The notes beneath the pieces are model-generated. The model worked only from the letters and a program-made list of their open reading frames with translations. It made no database searches and had not been told where the DNA came from. Shown one piece after another: positions 17,671 through 26,147 of a DNA stretch of 64,000 bases. Positions within the stretch are counted from its first letter, which is position 1. Every line of letters begins with the position of its first letter. Position numbers and translations under genes: made by a program. The stretch covers positions 1 to 64,000 of the forward strand of contig CAZJEN010000006.1 in NCBI GenBank assembly GCA_964545045.1, read 5' to 3'. The stretch is from SIG307 sp964545045. Its GTDB lineage: Bacteria; Bacillota; Clostridia; Lachnospirales; Lachnospiraceae.

Positions 17671-18516
17671 ATGAAAAGTGCGAAGCAGATTGTTTTTATT
17701 CTAATCGGTGCAGCAATGATTTTACTGAGCGTGATGCTGATCGCTGTGAAAAATACAAATAATGCACAGGGGCGTTTTAACGGAGAGAGCGGAGGAGAAT
17801 ACGGGAGCGAGGTGTTTGAAGGACCAATCACTTCTCTTGTATTTGAAGCCGGGGCTTGTGATATAGAGGTGTTGGCCGGAGATGCGGATTATTTTATCCT
17901 TGATTATGAAGGTTTGAAATACGGGAATCTTTCTCATAGGTTTGAGGACGGAGAATTATTGATTTCTTATAAGCAGGACAATAATTGGCCGGCGAAGATG
18001 TTTGTTGATAATGATATTGATGACCAGAAGATTACTCTTACCGTACCGAGAGGAGCTGAGCTTGAAAGCGCATTGTTTGAGTTCGGTGCAGCGGAAATTT
18101 CCATGGAGGAGATTATGGCGAAGAAGTTGTATCTGACGGTGGGAGCAGGCGAACTGAAGGCTGACAAACTTACGGCGACGGAGCTTGCAAGATTTAATGT
18201 GGGTGCCGGAACTTTTTCCGCAGTGGATGTAGCTTTGACAGATGCGGAACTGGAATGCGGTGTAGGTGAAATGAATGTGTCCGGTATTTTTTACGGTGAC
18301 ACGAAAGCAGAATGCGGCGTGGGGGCTATGGAGCTTGCTGTTTACGGAGAGCCGGAACAGTACCGAGGAGAACTTAATTGCGGCTTGGGCGAAATTGATT
18401 TCGGAACCATTAGCATTGAGGGCAGCGGAAATAAAACTTACGGAACATCTTCGGCAGAGCGTCGGATGGATATAAAATGCGGTATCGGTGAAGTGGATGT
18501 TCGCTTCAACAACTGA
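17671..18516 (+). CDS. DUF4097-like envelope protein with CGxG repeats
   Basis: The 281-residue protein has one N-terminal hydrophobic segment (about 7-26), so it is anchored or secreted, followed by beta-strand repeats like those of DUF4097/LiaG-type proteins. Near the C-terminus a unit recurs about every 20-27 residues: ECGVGEMNV, ECGVGAMEL, NCGLGEIDF and KCGIGEVDV. Each carries a Cys at the same place, which suggests a beta-helix with a column of cysteines. AGGAGGCAGGAG lies before ATG 17671. It is paired with a PspC-domain gene 23 bases downstream. Such pairs are often part of cell-envelope stress responses; that role is inferred here. Confidence 0.75.
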   Translation: MKSAKQIVFILIGAAMILLSVMLIAVKNTNNAQGRFNGESGGEYGSEVFEGPITSLVFEAGACDIEVLAGDADYFILDYEGLKYGNLSHRFEDGELLISYKQDNNWPAKMFVDNDIDDQKITLTVPRGAELESALFEFGAAEISMEEIMAKKLYLTVGAGELKADKLTATELARFNVGAGTFSAVDVALTDAELECGVGEMNVSGIFYGDTKAECGVGAMELAVYGEPEQYRGELNCGLGEIDFGTISIEGSGNKTYGTSSAERRMDIKCGIGEVDVRFNN

Positions 18517-18539
18517 GGGAAAAGAGAGGAGATAAAAGT

Positions 18540-18731
18540 ATGGATATGCAGAATAAGAAATTGGCAAAGTCGAGAAATGACAGAAAGTTATGCGGTGTGT
18601 GCGGAGGATTTGCGGAGTATTTGAATCTGGATCCGACGGTAGTTCGTCTGATTTGGGTGCTGTTGGCAATTGCAGCCGGAAGCGGTGTGCTTGCCTATAT
18701 TATCTGTGCATTGATTATGCCGGAAGCGTAA
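18540..18731 (+). CDS. PspC-domain small membrane protein
   Basis: The 63-residue product matches the PspC domain from end to end: KLCGVCGGFAEYLNLDPTVVRLIWVLL followed by a second hydrophobic helix ending IMPEA (only landmarks are given: GVCGG near 18-22 and the DPT turn near 32-34). PspC domains sit in the membrane and help sense envelope stress. GAGGAG precedes ATG 18540. It is translated after the DUF4097-like gene and followed by a terminator. Confidence 0.93.
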   Translation: MDMQNKKLAKSRNDRKLCGVCGGFAEYLNLDPTVVRLIWVLLAIAAGSGVLAYIICALIMPEA

Positions 18732-18750
18732 ACTACAGAACGAAGGGCGG

Positions 18751-18790
18751 GGAACTGCTGATTCCTAAGGAAAAAAGGGACGGCGGTTCC
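18751..18790 (+). terminator. Intrinsic terminator after the PspC gene
   Basis: Arms 18751-18759 and 18782-18790 pair over nine bases (with G-U), with a small inner TTCCTAAGGAA palindrome in the loop, followed by TTTTTTTCTTTT. Confidence 0.8.
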
Positions 18791-18810
18791 TTTTTTTCTT
18801 TTGCAGATAC

Positions 18811-18839
18811 TTGTACTTTGCGGAAATGTGTGTTATGCT
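18811..18839 (+). promoter_or_regulatory. Promoter of argS
   Basis: TTGTAC (18811-18816), a 17-base spacer and TATGCT (18834-18839), 54 bases before the argS start. The short leader leaves no room for a T-box riboswitch. Confidence 0.65.
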
Positions 18840-18893
18840 AGAAAGTGGATTAAACTTAAAATTAATTTTTGCCTGATCAGAAAGGGAATTGTT

Positions 18894-20669
18894 ATGAAGA
18901 AATTAATTGATATGATAGCGGAAGACGTAAAGGACGCGTTTTTGGCTTGCGGATATGATGAGAAGTACGGCATGGTTTCCTTGTCCAATCGTCCGGATTT
19001 GTGTCAGTACCAGTGTAACGGTGCTATGGCTGCGGCAAAGCAGTACAAGGTGGCTCCGATTGAAATTGCAAAGGCAGTTGTTGCGCAGCTCTCCGAGAGT
19101 GATACGATTTCGGAGGTGACTGCTGTTATGCCGGGCTTTATCAATATCAAGGTGGATAATGAGTTCCTTGCGGCATATTTGCAGGAAATGACGGAGCAGG
19201 AGGATTACGGCTTCGAGAAGGCAAAGAATCCGCTGACCATTATTGTGGATTATGGCGGACCGAACGTGGCAAAGCCGCTTCATATCGGTCATTTGCGTTC
19301 TGCGGTTATCGGTGAAAGTATTAAGCGTATTTGCCGTTTTGCGGGACACAATGTCATCGGTGACGTGCATTTGGGAGATTTGGGGCTTCAGATGGGTCTT
19401 GTGATCGAAGGTGTACGCCTTCGCGATCCGTCTCTTCCGTATTTTGATGAGAATTTTACCGGTGAGTATCCGACGGAGCCGCCGTTTACTCTTTCTGAGC
19501 TGGAGCAGATTTATCCGGAGGCTTCCGCACGTTCCAAGCAGGATGAGGCGTTTAAAGAGCAGGCACAGCGTACGACGCTGGAGTTCCAGCAGGGAAAGCG
19601 CGGCTATGTGGCTTTGTGGCAGCACATTATGAATGTGTCTGTGCCGGATTTAAAGAGAAACTACGAGAATTTAAATATTTCCTTTGATCTTTGGAAGGGA
19701 GAGAGCGACGTACAGCCGTATATCCCGGATATGGTGCAGGATTTGATTGACAAGGGACTGGCTTATGAGAGTCAGGGCGCGATGGTAGTGGATGTACAGG
19801 AGTCTGGCGATACGAAGGAGATTCCTCCGTGTATCGTGCGGAAGTCCGACGGTGCGGCACTTTATGCCACCTCCGATTTGGCTACCATTGTGGAGCGCGA
19901 GAAACTTTACGAGCCGAATCGCTACATTTACCTTGCGGATAAGCGTCAGGAGATGCATTTTACCCAGGTGTTCCGTACCGCGAAGAAGGCCGGTATCGTG
20001 GAGCAGGAGAAGGACATTATGTTCCTGGGCTTCGGTACCATGAACGGCAAGGACGGCAAGCCGTTTAAGACAAGAGATGGCGGCGTGATGCGTCTGGAGC
20101 AGCTGATTGCGGACACCAACGAAGAAGTATTGAAGAAGATGACGGAAAATCGTGATATGGATGAAGCGGAAGCAAAGGAAATTGCGAAGCTTGTGGGCCT
20201 TGCGGCAATTAAGTACGGTGATTTGTCCAATCAGGCAACCAAGGATTATATTTTTGATTTGGATCGCTTTACCTCTTTTGAAGGAAATACAGGACCGTAC
20301 ATTTTGTACACTATGGTTCGTATTAAGTCCATTCTTGCAAAGTATTATGCAGACGGTACCGAGAAGAAGCAGGTGGCAATCAATGCCAGCGTGAGAGAGT
20401 ACGGCGCAGATGAGTTGTCTCTGATGCTTTTGACGGCACGGTTTAACGATGTCATGGAGCATGTATACGAGGAAACGGCTCCGCACAAGCTTTGTCAGTA
20501 TATCTACGAGTTGGCGGATGCCTTTAACAGCTTTTATCACAATAACAAAATCATTGCGGAAACCGATGGGGTTAAGCAAGGTGAGTGGATTTCTCTTATT
20601 ACCCTGGTACTTCGTTTGTTGGAAATCTGCATTGATTTGCTTGGTTTTTCGGCACCGGACAGAATGTAA
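18894..20669 (+). CDS. argS: Arginyl-tRNA synthetase
   Basis: The 591-residue class I enzyme charges tRNA-Arg. The HIGH signature appears as PLHIGHLRSAVIG (near residue 129). The C-terminal anticodon-binding domain carries FEGNTGPYILYTMVRIKSI and ends LLGFSAPDRM, typical of ArgS. In place of a standard KMSKS it has GKPFKTRDGG, as in many ArgS proteins. An in-frame start 31 codons upstream gives residues unlike the family, so ATG 18894, preceded by AAAGGGA, is used. It has its own promoter and is followed after 26 bases by an ATPase gene. Confidence 0.97.
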   Translation: MKKLIDMIAEDVKDAFLACGYDEKYGMVSLSNRPDLCQYQCNGAMAAAKQYKVAPIEIAKAVVAQLSESDTISEVTAVMPGFINIKVDNEFLAAYLQEMTEQEDYGFEKAKNPLTIIVDYGGPNVAKPLHIGHLRSAVIGESIKRICRFAGHNVIGDVHLGDLGLQMGLVIEGVRLRDPSLPYFDENFTGEYPTEPPFTLSELEQIYPEASARSKQDEAFKEQAQRTTLEFQQGKRGYVALWQHIMNVSVPDLKRNYENLNISFDLWKGESDVQPYIPDMVQDLIDKGLAYESQGAMVVDVQESGDTKEIPPCIVRKSDGAALYATSDLATIVEREKLYEPNRYIYLADKRQEMHFTQVFRTAKKAGIVEQEKDIMFLGFGTMNGKDGKPFKTRDGGVMRLEQLIADTNEEVLKKMTENRDMDEAEAKEIAKLVGLAAIKYGDLSNQATKDYIFDLDRFTSFEGNTGPYILYTMVRIKSILAKYYADGTEKKQVAINASVREYGADELSLMLLTARFNDVMEHVYEETAPHKLCQYIYELADAFNSFYHNNKIIAETDGVKQGEWISLITLVLRLLEICIDLLGFSAPDRM

Positions 20670-20695
20670 GGTGACCTAACGTACAGAGAGGGCTT

Positions 20696-22048
20696 ATGTT
20701 TACAGGACGTACACAGGAACTGGAACGGCTCGAAGCCTTGTATGCTTCGGAGCGCAGCGGGATCATTGTTCTATACGGAAGAAGCGGCATCGGTAAGACA
20801 ACACTGATTCGTCGTTTTTTACAGGGGAAAAACGGGGTTTACTATGCGGCACGAAGAGTGACGGCAAGGGAACAGTTTCTTTGCATGACGCAGGAGTGGA
20901 AGACGGAAGATGCCACGGATTTTTATGAGGCATTGTCTTCTTTGTATGCATCACATGCTCCGAAGGGCAAGTTGATTCTTGTACTGGATGAATTCCGAAA
21001 TCTGTTGGAGGATTCTGCAGAGTTTCTTACGGCTTTTTTACGGTTCTACGCAGAGCATCACGGAGACGGCACGTTGTTGACGGTGTTGGTGTCTTCGTCG
21101 GTGTCCTGGGTGGAAAATGAAATGGCCGGCGTTTTGGGAAGTGCAGCCAGACTGCTCTCGGGTTTTATTAAGTTGAAGGAATTTTCCTTTATGGAACTTG
21201 CGAATTATCACAAGAACAGCTCTGTACGGGAGAATATTTATACGGGTGCCGTGTTAGGTGGTATTCCGGCATATTTGCGACTTTGGAAGGAGCAGGACAG
21301 CTTTAAGGATAATGTGATGCGTCTGTTTCTTACAGAGGATGCCCCGTTGTTTGCGGAGACGGAGCACTATTTGAAGAAAGAATTGCGGGAGCTGTCTGCA
21401 TACAATACGATTTTGGCGGCTCTGGCTCAGGGAAAGTATAAGTTAAATGATATTTATGCGCAGACCGGCTTTTCTAGAGCGAAAATCAGCGTGTATTTAA
21501 AGAATTTGACGGAACTGGATTGTACGGAGAAATTGTTTTCCTTTGACAATGCGGAGCAAAGAAACGTACAGAAGGGATTGTATCGTATCCGGGAGCCGTT
21601 TTTACGGTTCTGGTACCGGTTTATTTATCCGAATCTGTCGGAAATTGCTATGGGCAGAGGGGAACAGGTATATGATACGGCAATTGCCCCGTGTTTGACG
21701 GAGTTTGTGAGAGAAGCTTTCAGCGATGTGTGCGGAGAGTATCTGCAGCTTATGAACCGGTACCAAAAGCTTTCCGGAAGATACGGAAGCTTCGGTGTAT
21801 GGTACGGAAAGCTGGGGAAAATCGACGTGGTTGCAAAACGTGAGGACGGAGCTTGTCTTGTGGGCTTTTGCGATTGCGGAGAGCGTTTGACGGGAATTGA
21901 CGTTTTTGAAGGTTATGTTTCCGTGTTGGAAAGCGCAGGAATCCGCCCGACGGAACTGTACTGTTTCTCCATGCAAGGCTTTACGGCCGAGTTTGAACGG
22001 GTGGCCGCAGAGCAGGGAATACACCTTGTCCGGGCAAAGGATATGTAA
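20696..22048 (+). CDS. AAA-type ATPase with DUF234-like C-terminus
   Basis: A 450-residue cytoplasmic protein. The N-terminal ATPase has FTGRTQELERL, Walker A GRSGIGKTT (near residue 28) and Walker B LILVLDEF (near 92). A winged-helix-like region follows (about 240-300). The C-terminal part (about 330-430) has the RFWYRFIYPN and GKIDVVAKR features of the DUF234 domain, which belongs to a PD-(D/E)xK-like fold. Proteins of this family occur widely in archaea and anaerobic bacteria; their cell role is not known. GAGAGGG precedes ATG 20696. It lies between argS and a second ATPase gene on the same strand. Confidence 0.85.
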   Translation: MFTGRTQELERLEALYASERSGIIVLYGRSGIGKTTLIRRFLQGKNGVYYAARRVTAREQFLCMTQEWKTEDATDFYEALSSLYASHAPKGKLILVLDEFRNLLEDSAEFLTAFLRFYAEHHGDGTLLTVLVSSSVSWVENEMAGVLGSAARLLSGFIKLKEFSFMELANYHKNSSVRENIYTGAVLGGIPAYLRLWKEQDSFKDNVMRLFLTEDAPLFAETEHYLKKELRELSAYNTILAALAQGKYKLNDIYAQTGFSRAKISVYLKNLTELDCTEKLFSFDNAEQRNVQKGLYRIREPFLRFWYRFIYPNLSEIAMGRGEQVYDTAIAPCLTEFVREAFSDVCGEYLQLMNRYQKLSGRYGSFGVWYGKLGKIDVVAKREDGACLVGFCDCGERLTGIDVFEGYVSVLESAGIRPTELYCFSMQGFTAEFERVAAEQGIHLVRAKDM

Positions 22049-22087
22049 GGCTTAGGTGATACCGCAGGGTATCGGAAAGGCAGAAAA

Positions 22088-23392
22088 ATGTACCATAAGA
22101 TTGCAAGGTTGATTATATATAAAGAGATTGCGGATGCGGAGATTTTAAAGGATATCGCGGTTTGCATTCATGAATATGAGCAGCAGAGAGCGGATAAATC
22201 TCAGACGGTGGAGAAGTTATATGTGCAGGTGCACAAGCTTTTGGATTTGGCAACCGCATACGGGTTTGATGAAAATTTATGGCAGGCGTATATCGCGTAT
22301 ATTCTTGCTATGGCGGAAACTCCTTTTTCTTTGTTGTGTGAGAAAAACGGAGCCTCGGAAGGATCGGCTAATATTTTGGCAAAAAAAGATTTTGCGATTT
22401 TCAGAGAATTGTTTTTCTATGATTTTTCGGGGCTTGAGGCAGAACTGGATATCGATTGTTTCTCTGTATTGACGAACTACCGGTCCATTCCGAAGAGAGC
22501 GCAGTATTTTAATAAGAGTGTAGCGGATAAGGTAAAGGAATTGCAGCATGCCTTGGCAGCATCGAAAGATGAAGAGGATGTGTTTGCGGCGGTGACCGGT
22601 TTTTATAAGAAATACGGTGTCGGCCAGTTCGGATTAAATAAAGCGTTTCGTCTGGTAGGAGAAGGGGAAGAGTTTTCTCTGCAACCGATTACAAATACGG
22701 AGGTTGTCCGCTTAGACGATATTATCGGATATGACCTGCAGAAAAAGACGTTGGTGGAGAATACCAAGGCCTTTGTGGAAGGAAAAAAGGCTAATAATGT
22801 CTTGTTGTACGGCGACAGCGGTACCGGAAAGTCCACCAGCATCAAAGCAATTTTAAATGAGTTTTACGACGACGGATTACGAATGATAGAGATTTACAAG
22901 CATCAGTTTCATCAGCTGTCGGCGTTGATATCGAAGATTAAGAATCGGAATTACCGGTTTATCATTTATATGGACGATTTGTCCTTTGAAGAGTTTGAAA
23001 TTGAGTACAAGTATTTAAAGGCCGTGATAGAAGGCGGTTTGGAAATCCGTCCGGAGAATATTTTGATTTATGCGACATCCAACAGACGGCATTTGATCCG
23101 GGAAACCTGGTCGGATCGTTCAGATATGTCAAAGGACGAGCTGCACCGTTCCGATACCATGCAAGAGAAGCTGTCCCTGGTAGCGCGGTTCGGTATTTCC
23201 ATCAATTACTCGGCACCGGATAAGCGGGAGTTTGAGCGGATTGTAAAGGGAATTGCGGCAAAGTATTCGGAGCTTGCCGGAAAGGAAGAAATGTTACTGG
23301 CACAGGCGAATATTTGGGAGCTGCGTGGGGGCGGTCTCTCGGGACGAAGTGCACAACAGTTTATTCACTATATACTGGGGAAAGAAGAGTAA
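22088..23392 (+). CDS. DUF815-family AAA+ ATPase
   Basis: A 434-residue protein. The first 210 residues are helical and not assigned; the ATPase region follows with RLDDIIGYDLQKK, Walker A GDSGTGKST (near 241), Walker B FIIYMDDLSF (near 293) and a sensor-like stretch IYATSNRRHLIRE (near 327). This arrangement is that of DUF815, a conserved bacterial ATPase of unknown function. A short stem (22058-22063 with 22068-22073) lies in the 39-base gap before it. Together with the ATPase upstream and the membrane protein downstream it may form one functional group, which is only inferred from order. Confidence 0.85.
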   Translation: MYHKIARLIIYKEIADAEILKDIAVCIHEYEQQRADKSQTVEKLYVQVHKLLDLATAYGFDENLWQAYIAYILAMAETPFSLLCEKNGASEGSANILAKKDFAIFRELFFYDFSGLEAELDIDCFSVLTNYRSIPKRAQYFNKSVADKVKELQHALAASKDEEDVFAAVTGFYKKYGVGQFGLNKAFRLVGEGEEFSLQPITNTEVVRLDDIIGYDLQKKTLVENTKAFVEGKKANNVLLYGDSGTGKSTSIKAILNEFYDDGLRMIEIYKHQFHQLSALISKIKNRNYRFIIYMDDLSFEEFEIEYKYLKAVIEGGLEIRPENILIYATSNRRHLIRETWSDRSDMSKDELHRSDTMQEKLSLVARFGISINYSAPDKREFERIVKGIAAKYSELAGKEEMLLAQANIWELRGGGLSGRSAQQFIHYILGKEE

Positions 23393-23431
23393 AACGCAAG
23401 GCGTATGAGTTACTATGAAAGGAGAATGGGT

Positions 23432-24517
23432 ATGAGAAAAACAGTAAGAAAGCAGTTGAAAAAGGTATTATTTGCGGTGTTGTGCGTCAGCCTTTTGTTT
23501 GCAAAGGGGGAATATGCATCCGCGGCAACAGAAGCGGTTTACGAATATGCGGAAGAGCTGGGGGAAGGCAAGGTTTACCGCGGAGTGGTAACTACCTACG
23601 GTTTGAATGTGCGTACTGCGGCGGGCAAGGATAATCCGCAGTTAAAGCTCAATGAAGTGAATGTTGTATTGGACAAAGATGATGAAGTGGCAATTCTTGC
23701 CCAGGAAGTAAATAACGGTCAGGTTTGGTACAAGGTGTCCTTTTTGAAAAATGAAACGATTCTGATCGGTTATATTCACAGCAGTTATGTAAACCTTACG
23801 GTGGATGTGGTACAGCCGATTGCTACTCCGACTCCGGTACCGACGGCTACTCCGATTCCGACGGCAACCCCGATTCCGACGCCGACGGAAGCAGCACCGA
23901 CGGCGACACCTACCCAGACTCCGCAAGAAGGAGAAGAAGGCGGAAATGGTGGTGGTATTGTAGCTATTTTGGTTGTGGTTGTCATTGCGGCGGGAGCTTT
24001 GGTGGCGCTTTGGTATATCAAGAAGCGTACTGACGATATGAAGGGCAACGAAACCAGTGAGAAGCTGGATAATCTGAAAAATGTTCCGGTGAGCAGTGCG
24101 CCGCTTTCTGCGGACGGTACGCCGATTCCGGTGATGAAGAGAAGAGAGCAGCCGGCGCAGGAGTCTTATGATGAGAACAGACGCCAGCCGGTGGAACGTC
24201 AGGATGAGGCAAGTATTCTTGCGGATAAGGAACGTGCCCGCTTGATGAATGAGGAGATGATTCGTCAGATGCGTAGCGGAGAAGCTACGGATGATGCAGA
24301 GCTTCGTGAAATTGCCGAGAGTCTGAAGGAAAAAGAAGTTTTACGTGAGGAAATCGATCGTCTCCGTATCGGAGATATGGTATATCACGAGTATTTCGGC
24401 AAGGGTATTGTGCGGGATAACAGTGATGTAAAGGTAATCGAAATCAGCTTCGGTCAGGATGTGCGTTTCTTAAATAAGGCCTCCTGTGCGTCCAAGAGAT
24501 TGCTGCGTAAGCTGTAG
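23432..24517 (+). CDS. Bitopic protein: SH3b domain outside, UvrD/PcrA-like tail inside
   Basis: About 361 residues. A signal peptide (about 1-36) is followed by a bacterial SH3 domain (about 50-125; GLNVRTAAG and IGYIHSSYVNL are typical), a Pro/Thr linker of repeated TPxPTA units, and a membrane helix (GGIVAILVVVVIAAG, near 180-200). The cytoplasmic part is charged and ends with RIGDMVYHEYFGKGIVRD. The GDxVxHxxFGxGxV pattern is the hallmark of the C-terminal Tudor-like domain of UvrD/PcrA helicases, which contacts RNA polymerase; CarD-type domains are similar. I know no established family with this order. ATG 23432 was chosen because AGGAG at 23419 is correctly spaced from it. A strong terminator follows. 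Confidence 0.75.
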   Translation: MRKTVRKQLKKVLFAVLCVSLLFAKGEYASAATEAVYEYAEELGEGKVYRGVVTTYGLNVRTAAGKDNPQLKLNEVNVVLDKDDEVAILAQEVNNGQVWYKVSFLKNETILIGYIHSSYVNLTVDVVQPIATPTPVPTATPIPTATPIPTPTEAAPTATPTQTPQEGEEGGNGGGIVAILVVVVIAAGALVALWYIKKRTDDMKGNETSEKLDNLKNVPVSSAPLSADGTPIPVMKRREQPAQESYDENRRQPVERQDEASILADKERARLMNEEMIRQMRSGEATDDAELREIAESLKEKEVLREEIDRLRIGDMVYHEYFGKGIVRDNSDVKVIEISFGQDVRFLNKASCASKRLLRKL

Positions 24518-24556
24518 GAGTATTCCGAAAGGAAAAGTTAATTAAGTAAGATATGT

Positions 24557-24589
24557 ACCCGGCAGCAGGTTTGAAACTTGCTGCCGGGT
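24557..24589 (+). terminator. Strong terminator between convergent genes
   Basis: Arms ACCCGGCAGCAGG... (from 24557) and ...CTTGCTGCCGGGT (to 24589) pair over about 14-16 bases with one G-U, followed by TTCTTTT. The T-tract favours the plus-strand transcript of the SH3b gene; the minus-strand gene ends six bases further on. Confidence 0.9.
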
Positions 24590-24594
24590 TTCTT

Positions 24595-24816
24595 TTACCC
24601 TCGTTCCGTGACCGGACTATCGCTCAAATACAAATAGAAAGTGAGCAGATAAAGACCGCTTAAACCGACCAGGGCGTAAACGATACGGGATATCCAGGAC
24701 ATGGAACCGAACAAAAATGCAACTAAATCGAAATCAAAGAAGCCGATTAAACCCCAGTTAACAGCACCGATGATTGCGATGGTAAGAGCAGTTGCATCCA
24801 ATAACTTGTTTCTCAT
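24595..24816 (-). CDS. DUF378 small membrane protein
   Basis: The 73-residue product has two hydrophobic helices and matches DUF378 (YuzA-like) along its length: ALTIAIIGAVNWGLIGFF, then RIVYALVGLSGLYLL. Function is unknown. On its own strand GAGGCAACC precedes ATG (24816). It is a lone gene, convergent with the SH3b protein and divergent from the GntR operon. Confidence 0.9.
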   Translation of the reverse strand: MRNKLLDATALTIAIIGAVNWGLIGFFDFDLVAFLFGSMSWISRIVYALVGLSGLYLLTFYLYLSDSPVTERG

Positions 24817-24958
24817 GGTTGCCTCCGTTCTGCCTTAAAGCGGCTGGTTACAGTGTATCTCCGGTGTTTCCGAAGAATGTAAAGATACTATTTCTTTACG
24901 GTTTTAGTTTGGTTTTTTTTCAGAAAAAGTAAACAACCAATTTTTTTCAAAAAAGATG

Positions 24959-25002
24959 TTGACAAAAATAATGACATAGTGTACTATATAGCTAGTGCAC
25001 TA
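24959..25002 (+). promoter_or_regulatory. Promoter overlapped by a GntR(YtrA)-type operator
   Basis: TTGACA (24959-24964), 17 bases, TACTAT (24982-24987). Two near-identical palindromic decamers, TAGTGTACTA (24977-24986) and TAGTGCACTA (24993-25002), flank and overlap the -10, spaced 16 bases apart. AGTGTA/TACACT-type half-sites are those bound by YtrA-subfamily GntR repressors, so autorepression by the product of the next gene is the natural reading. Confidence 0.75.
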
Positions 25003-25030
25003 AGTTGGTAATGGGAAAAGGAGGTATGGA

Positions 25031-25390
25031 ATGGAGTTTTCCACAAGCACACCGATTTATTTGCAGGTCGTCGATGAAATCAAGCGAATGTTGATGAGCG
25101 GAGAACTGCAACCGGGAGAGAAACTTTGGTCTGCAAGGGACATGGCGGTGCGGTATAAGATTAATCCGAATACGGCAGCCCGGGTTTACAAGGAACTGGA
25201 ACTGCAAAACCTCTGTTTCACAAAGCGGGGACTGGGGACGTATCTGAACGAAGAAGCGGGGATTGCGGAACGGCTGAAAAAGGAGAAGGCCGAGCAGCTC
25301 GTGGAAGATACGCTTGCTACGTTTTTAGGGTTAGGGTATACCAAGGAAGAGCTGCAGGAGTTGTTTCAAAAGGCGATTTCGAGGTTGTAA
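25031..25390 (+). CDS. GntR-family repressor, YtrA subfamily
   Basis: The 119-residue size (winged helix plus a short C-terminal helical tail of about 40 residues) is that of the YtrA subfamily. The DNA-binding region has PIYLQVVDEIKRML, LWSARDMAVRY and NPNTAARVYKELE. It probably represses its own operon, including the ABC transporter downstream, through the operator over its promoter. AAAAGGAGG lies before ATG 25031. The inducer is unknown; relatives respond to cell-wall-active compounds. Confidence 0.93.
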   Translation: MEFSTSTPIYLQVVDEIKRMLMSGELQPGEKLWSARDMAVRYKINPNTAARVYKELELQNLCFTKRGLGTYLNEEAGIAERLKKEKAEQLVEDTLATFLGLGYTKEELQELFQKAISRL

Positions 25391-25438
25391 TAATAGGGTG
25401 GTACAGCATGGTATCAATAGGATTATAAGGAGGACATT

Positions 25439-26125
25439 ATGGTAGAAGCGAAGTTGGTGGGAAAGCGTTATTTAGGGAAGCAGGCAGTGAAAGATGTAAA
25501 TATGGTATGGGAGGACGGCAGGATTTATGCGTTGTTGGGACCGAACGGCAGCGGAAAAACAACCTTTATGAAAATGGTGGCGGGGCTTGTAAAGCCGACT
25601 GCCGGAGAGTTGTACTATAACGGAGAAAAAATCGGTGTGGAGTCAAAAAGAAAAGTGGCATATATGTCCACGGAGCCTTTCTTTTATTCCTACATGAACG
25701 TGAAGCATGTGGGAAAATACTATGCAGACTTTTTTGAGGATTTTTCTATGGAACGTTATGAGGAATTGATTGCCCGTATGGATCTTAAAATGACTGACAA
25801 GGCAAAGGAGCTTTCCTCCGGACTTGCGGCAAAGTTAAAGATTGCGGCGACCTTGGCGAGAGATGCCCAGCTTTATATGCTGGATGAGCCGTTAAACGGT
25901 ATCGATATTATTGCAAGAGAAAGCATTATAGAGACCATTGTGGAAGCGGCAGGTGAAGGCAAGACCGTTGTGATTTCCAGTCACTTGGTGGATGAGCTTG
26001 AACCGATTGTGGATAGTGTGGTATTTATGAAGCAGGGCGGTGTAATTTTGGCCGGTGATGCAGAGGAAATTCGTACCGAGCGAGGCAAATCCATTGTGGA
26101 CCTATACAAAGAAGTATACGCATAA
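25439..26125 (+). CDS. ABC transporter ATPase (YtrB type)
   Basis: The 228-residue ATPase has Walker A GPNGSGKTT (near residue 37), Walker B YMLDEPLNGID and the switch His in VVISSHLVDE. Its signature is LSSGLAAKL, not LSGGQ, as often seen in YtrB-like subunits. AAGGAGG precedes ATG 25439. It follows the GntR gene by 48 bases and precedes the permease by 22 bases, giving the usual regulator-ATPase-permease operon. The substrate is unknown. Confidence 0.92.
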   Translation: MVEAKLVGKRYLGKQAVKDVNMVWEDGRIYALLGPNGSGKTTFMKMVAGLVKPTAGELYYNGEKIGVESKRKVAYMSTEPFFYSYMNVKHVGKYYADFFEDFSMERYEELIARMDLKMTDKAKELSSGLAAKLKIAATLARDAQLYMLDEPLNGIDIIARESIIETIVEAAGEGKTVVISSHLVDELEPIVDSVVFMKQGGVILAGDAEEIRTERGKSIVDLYKEVYA

Positions 26126-26147
26126 TAAGGAGAGGAGATAAAGTAAT

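Noticed and set aside
18840..18893. T-box riboswitch before argS
   Set aside because: Only about 50 bases lie between the promoter and the start, with no T-box sequence or terminator.
19671..20579. Minus-strand frame of 302 codons inside argS
   Set aside because: Antisense shadow of a well-supported essential gene.
23820..23925. CRISPR-like or tandem repeat
   Set aside because: The repeated pattern encodes the Pro/Thr linker of the SH3b protein and is explained by codon repetition.
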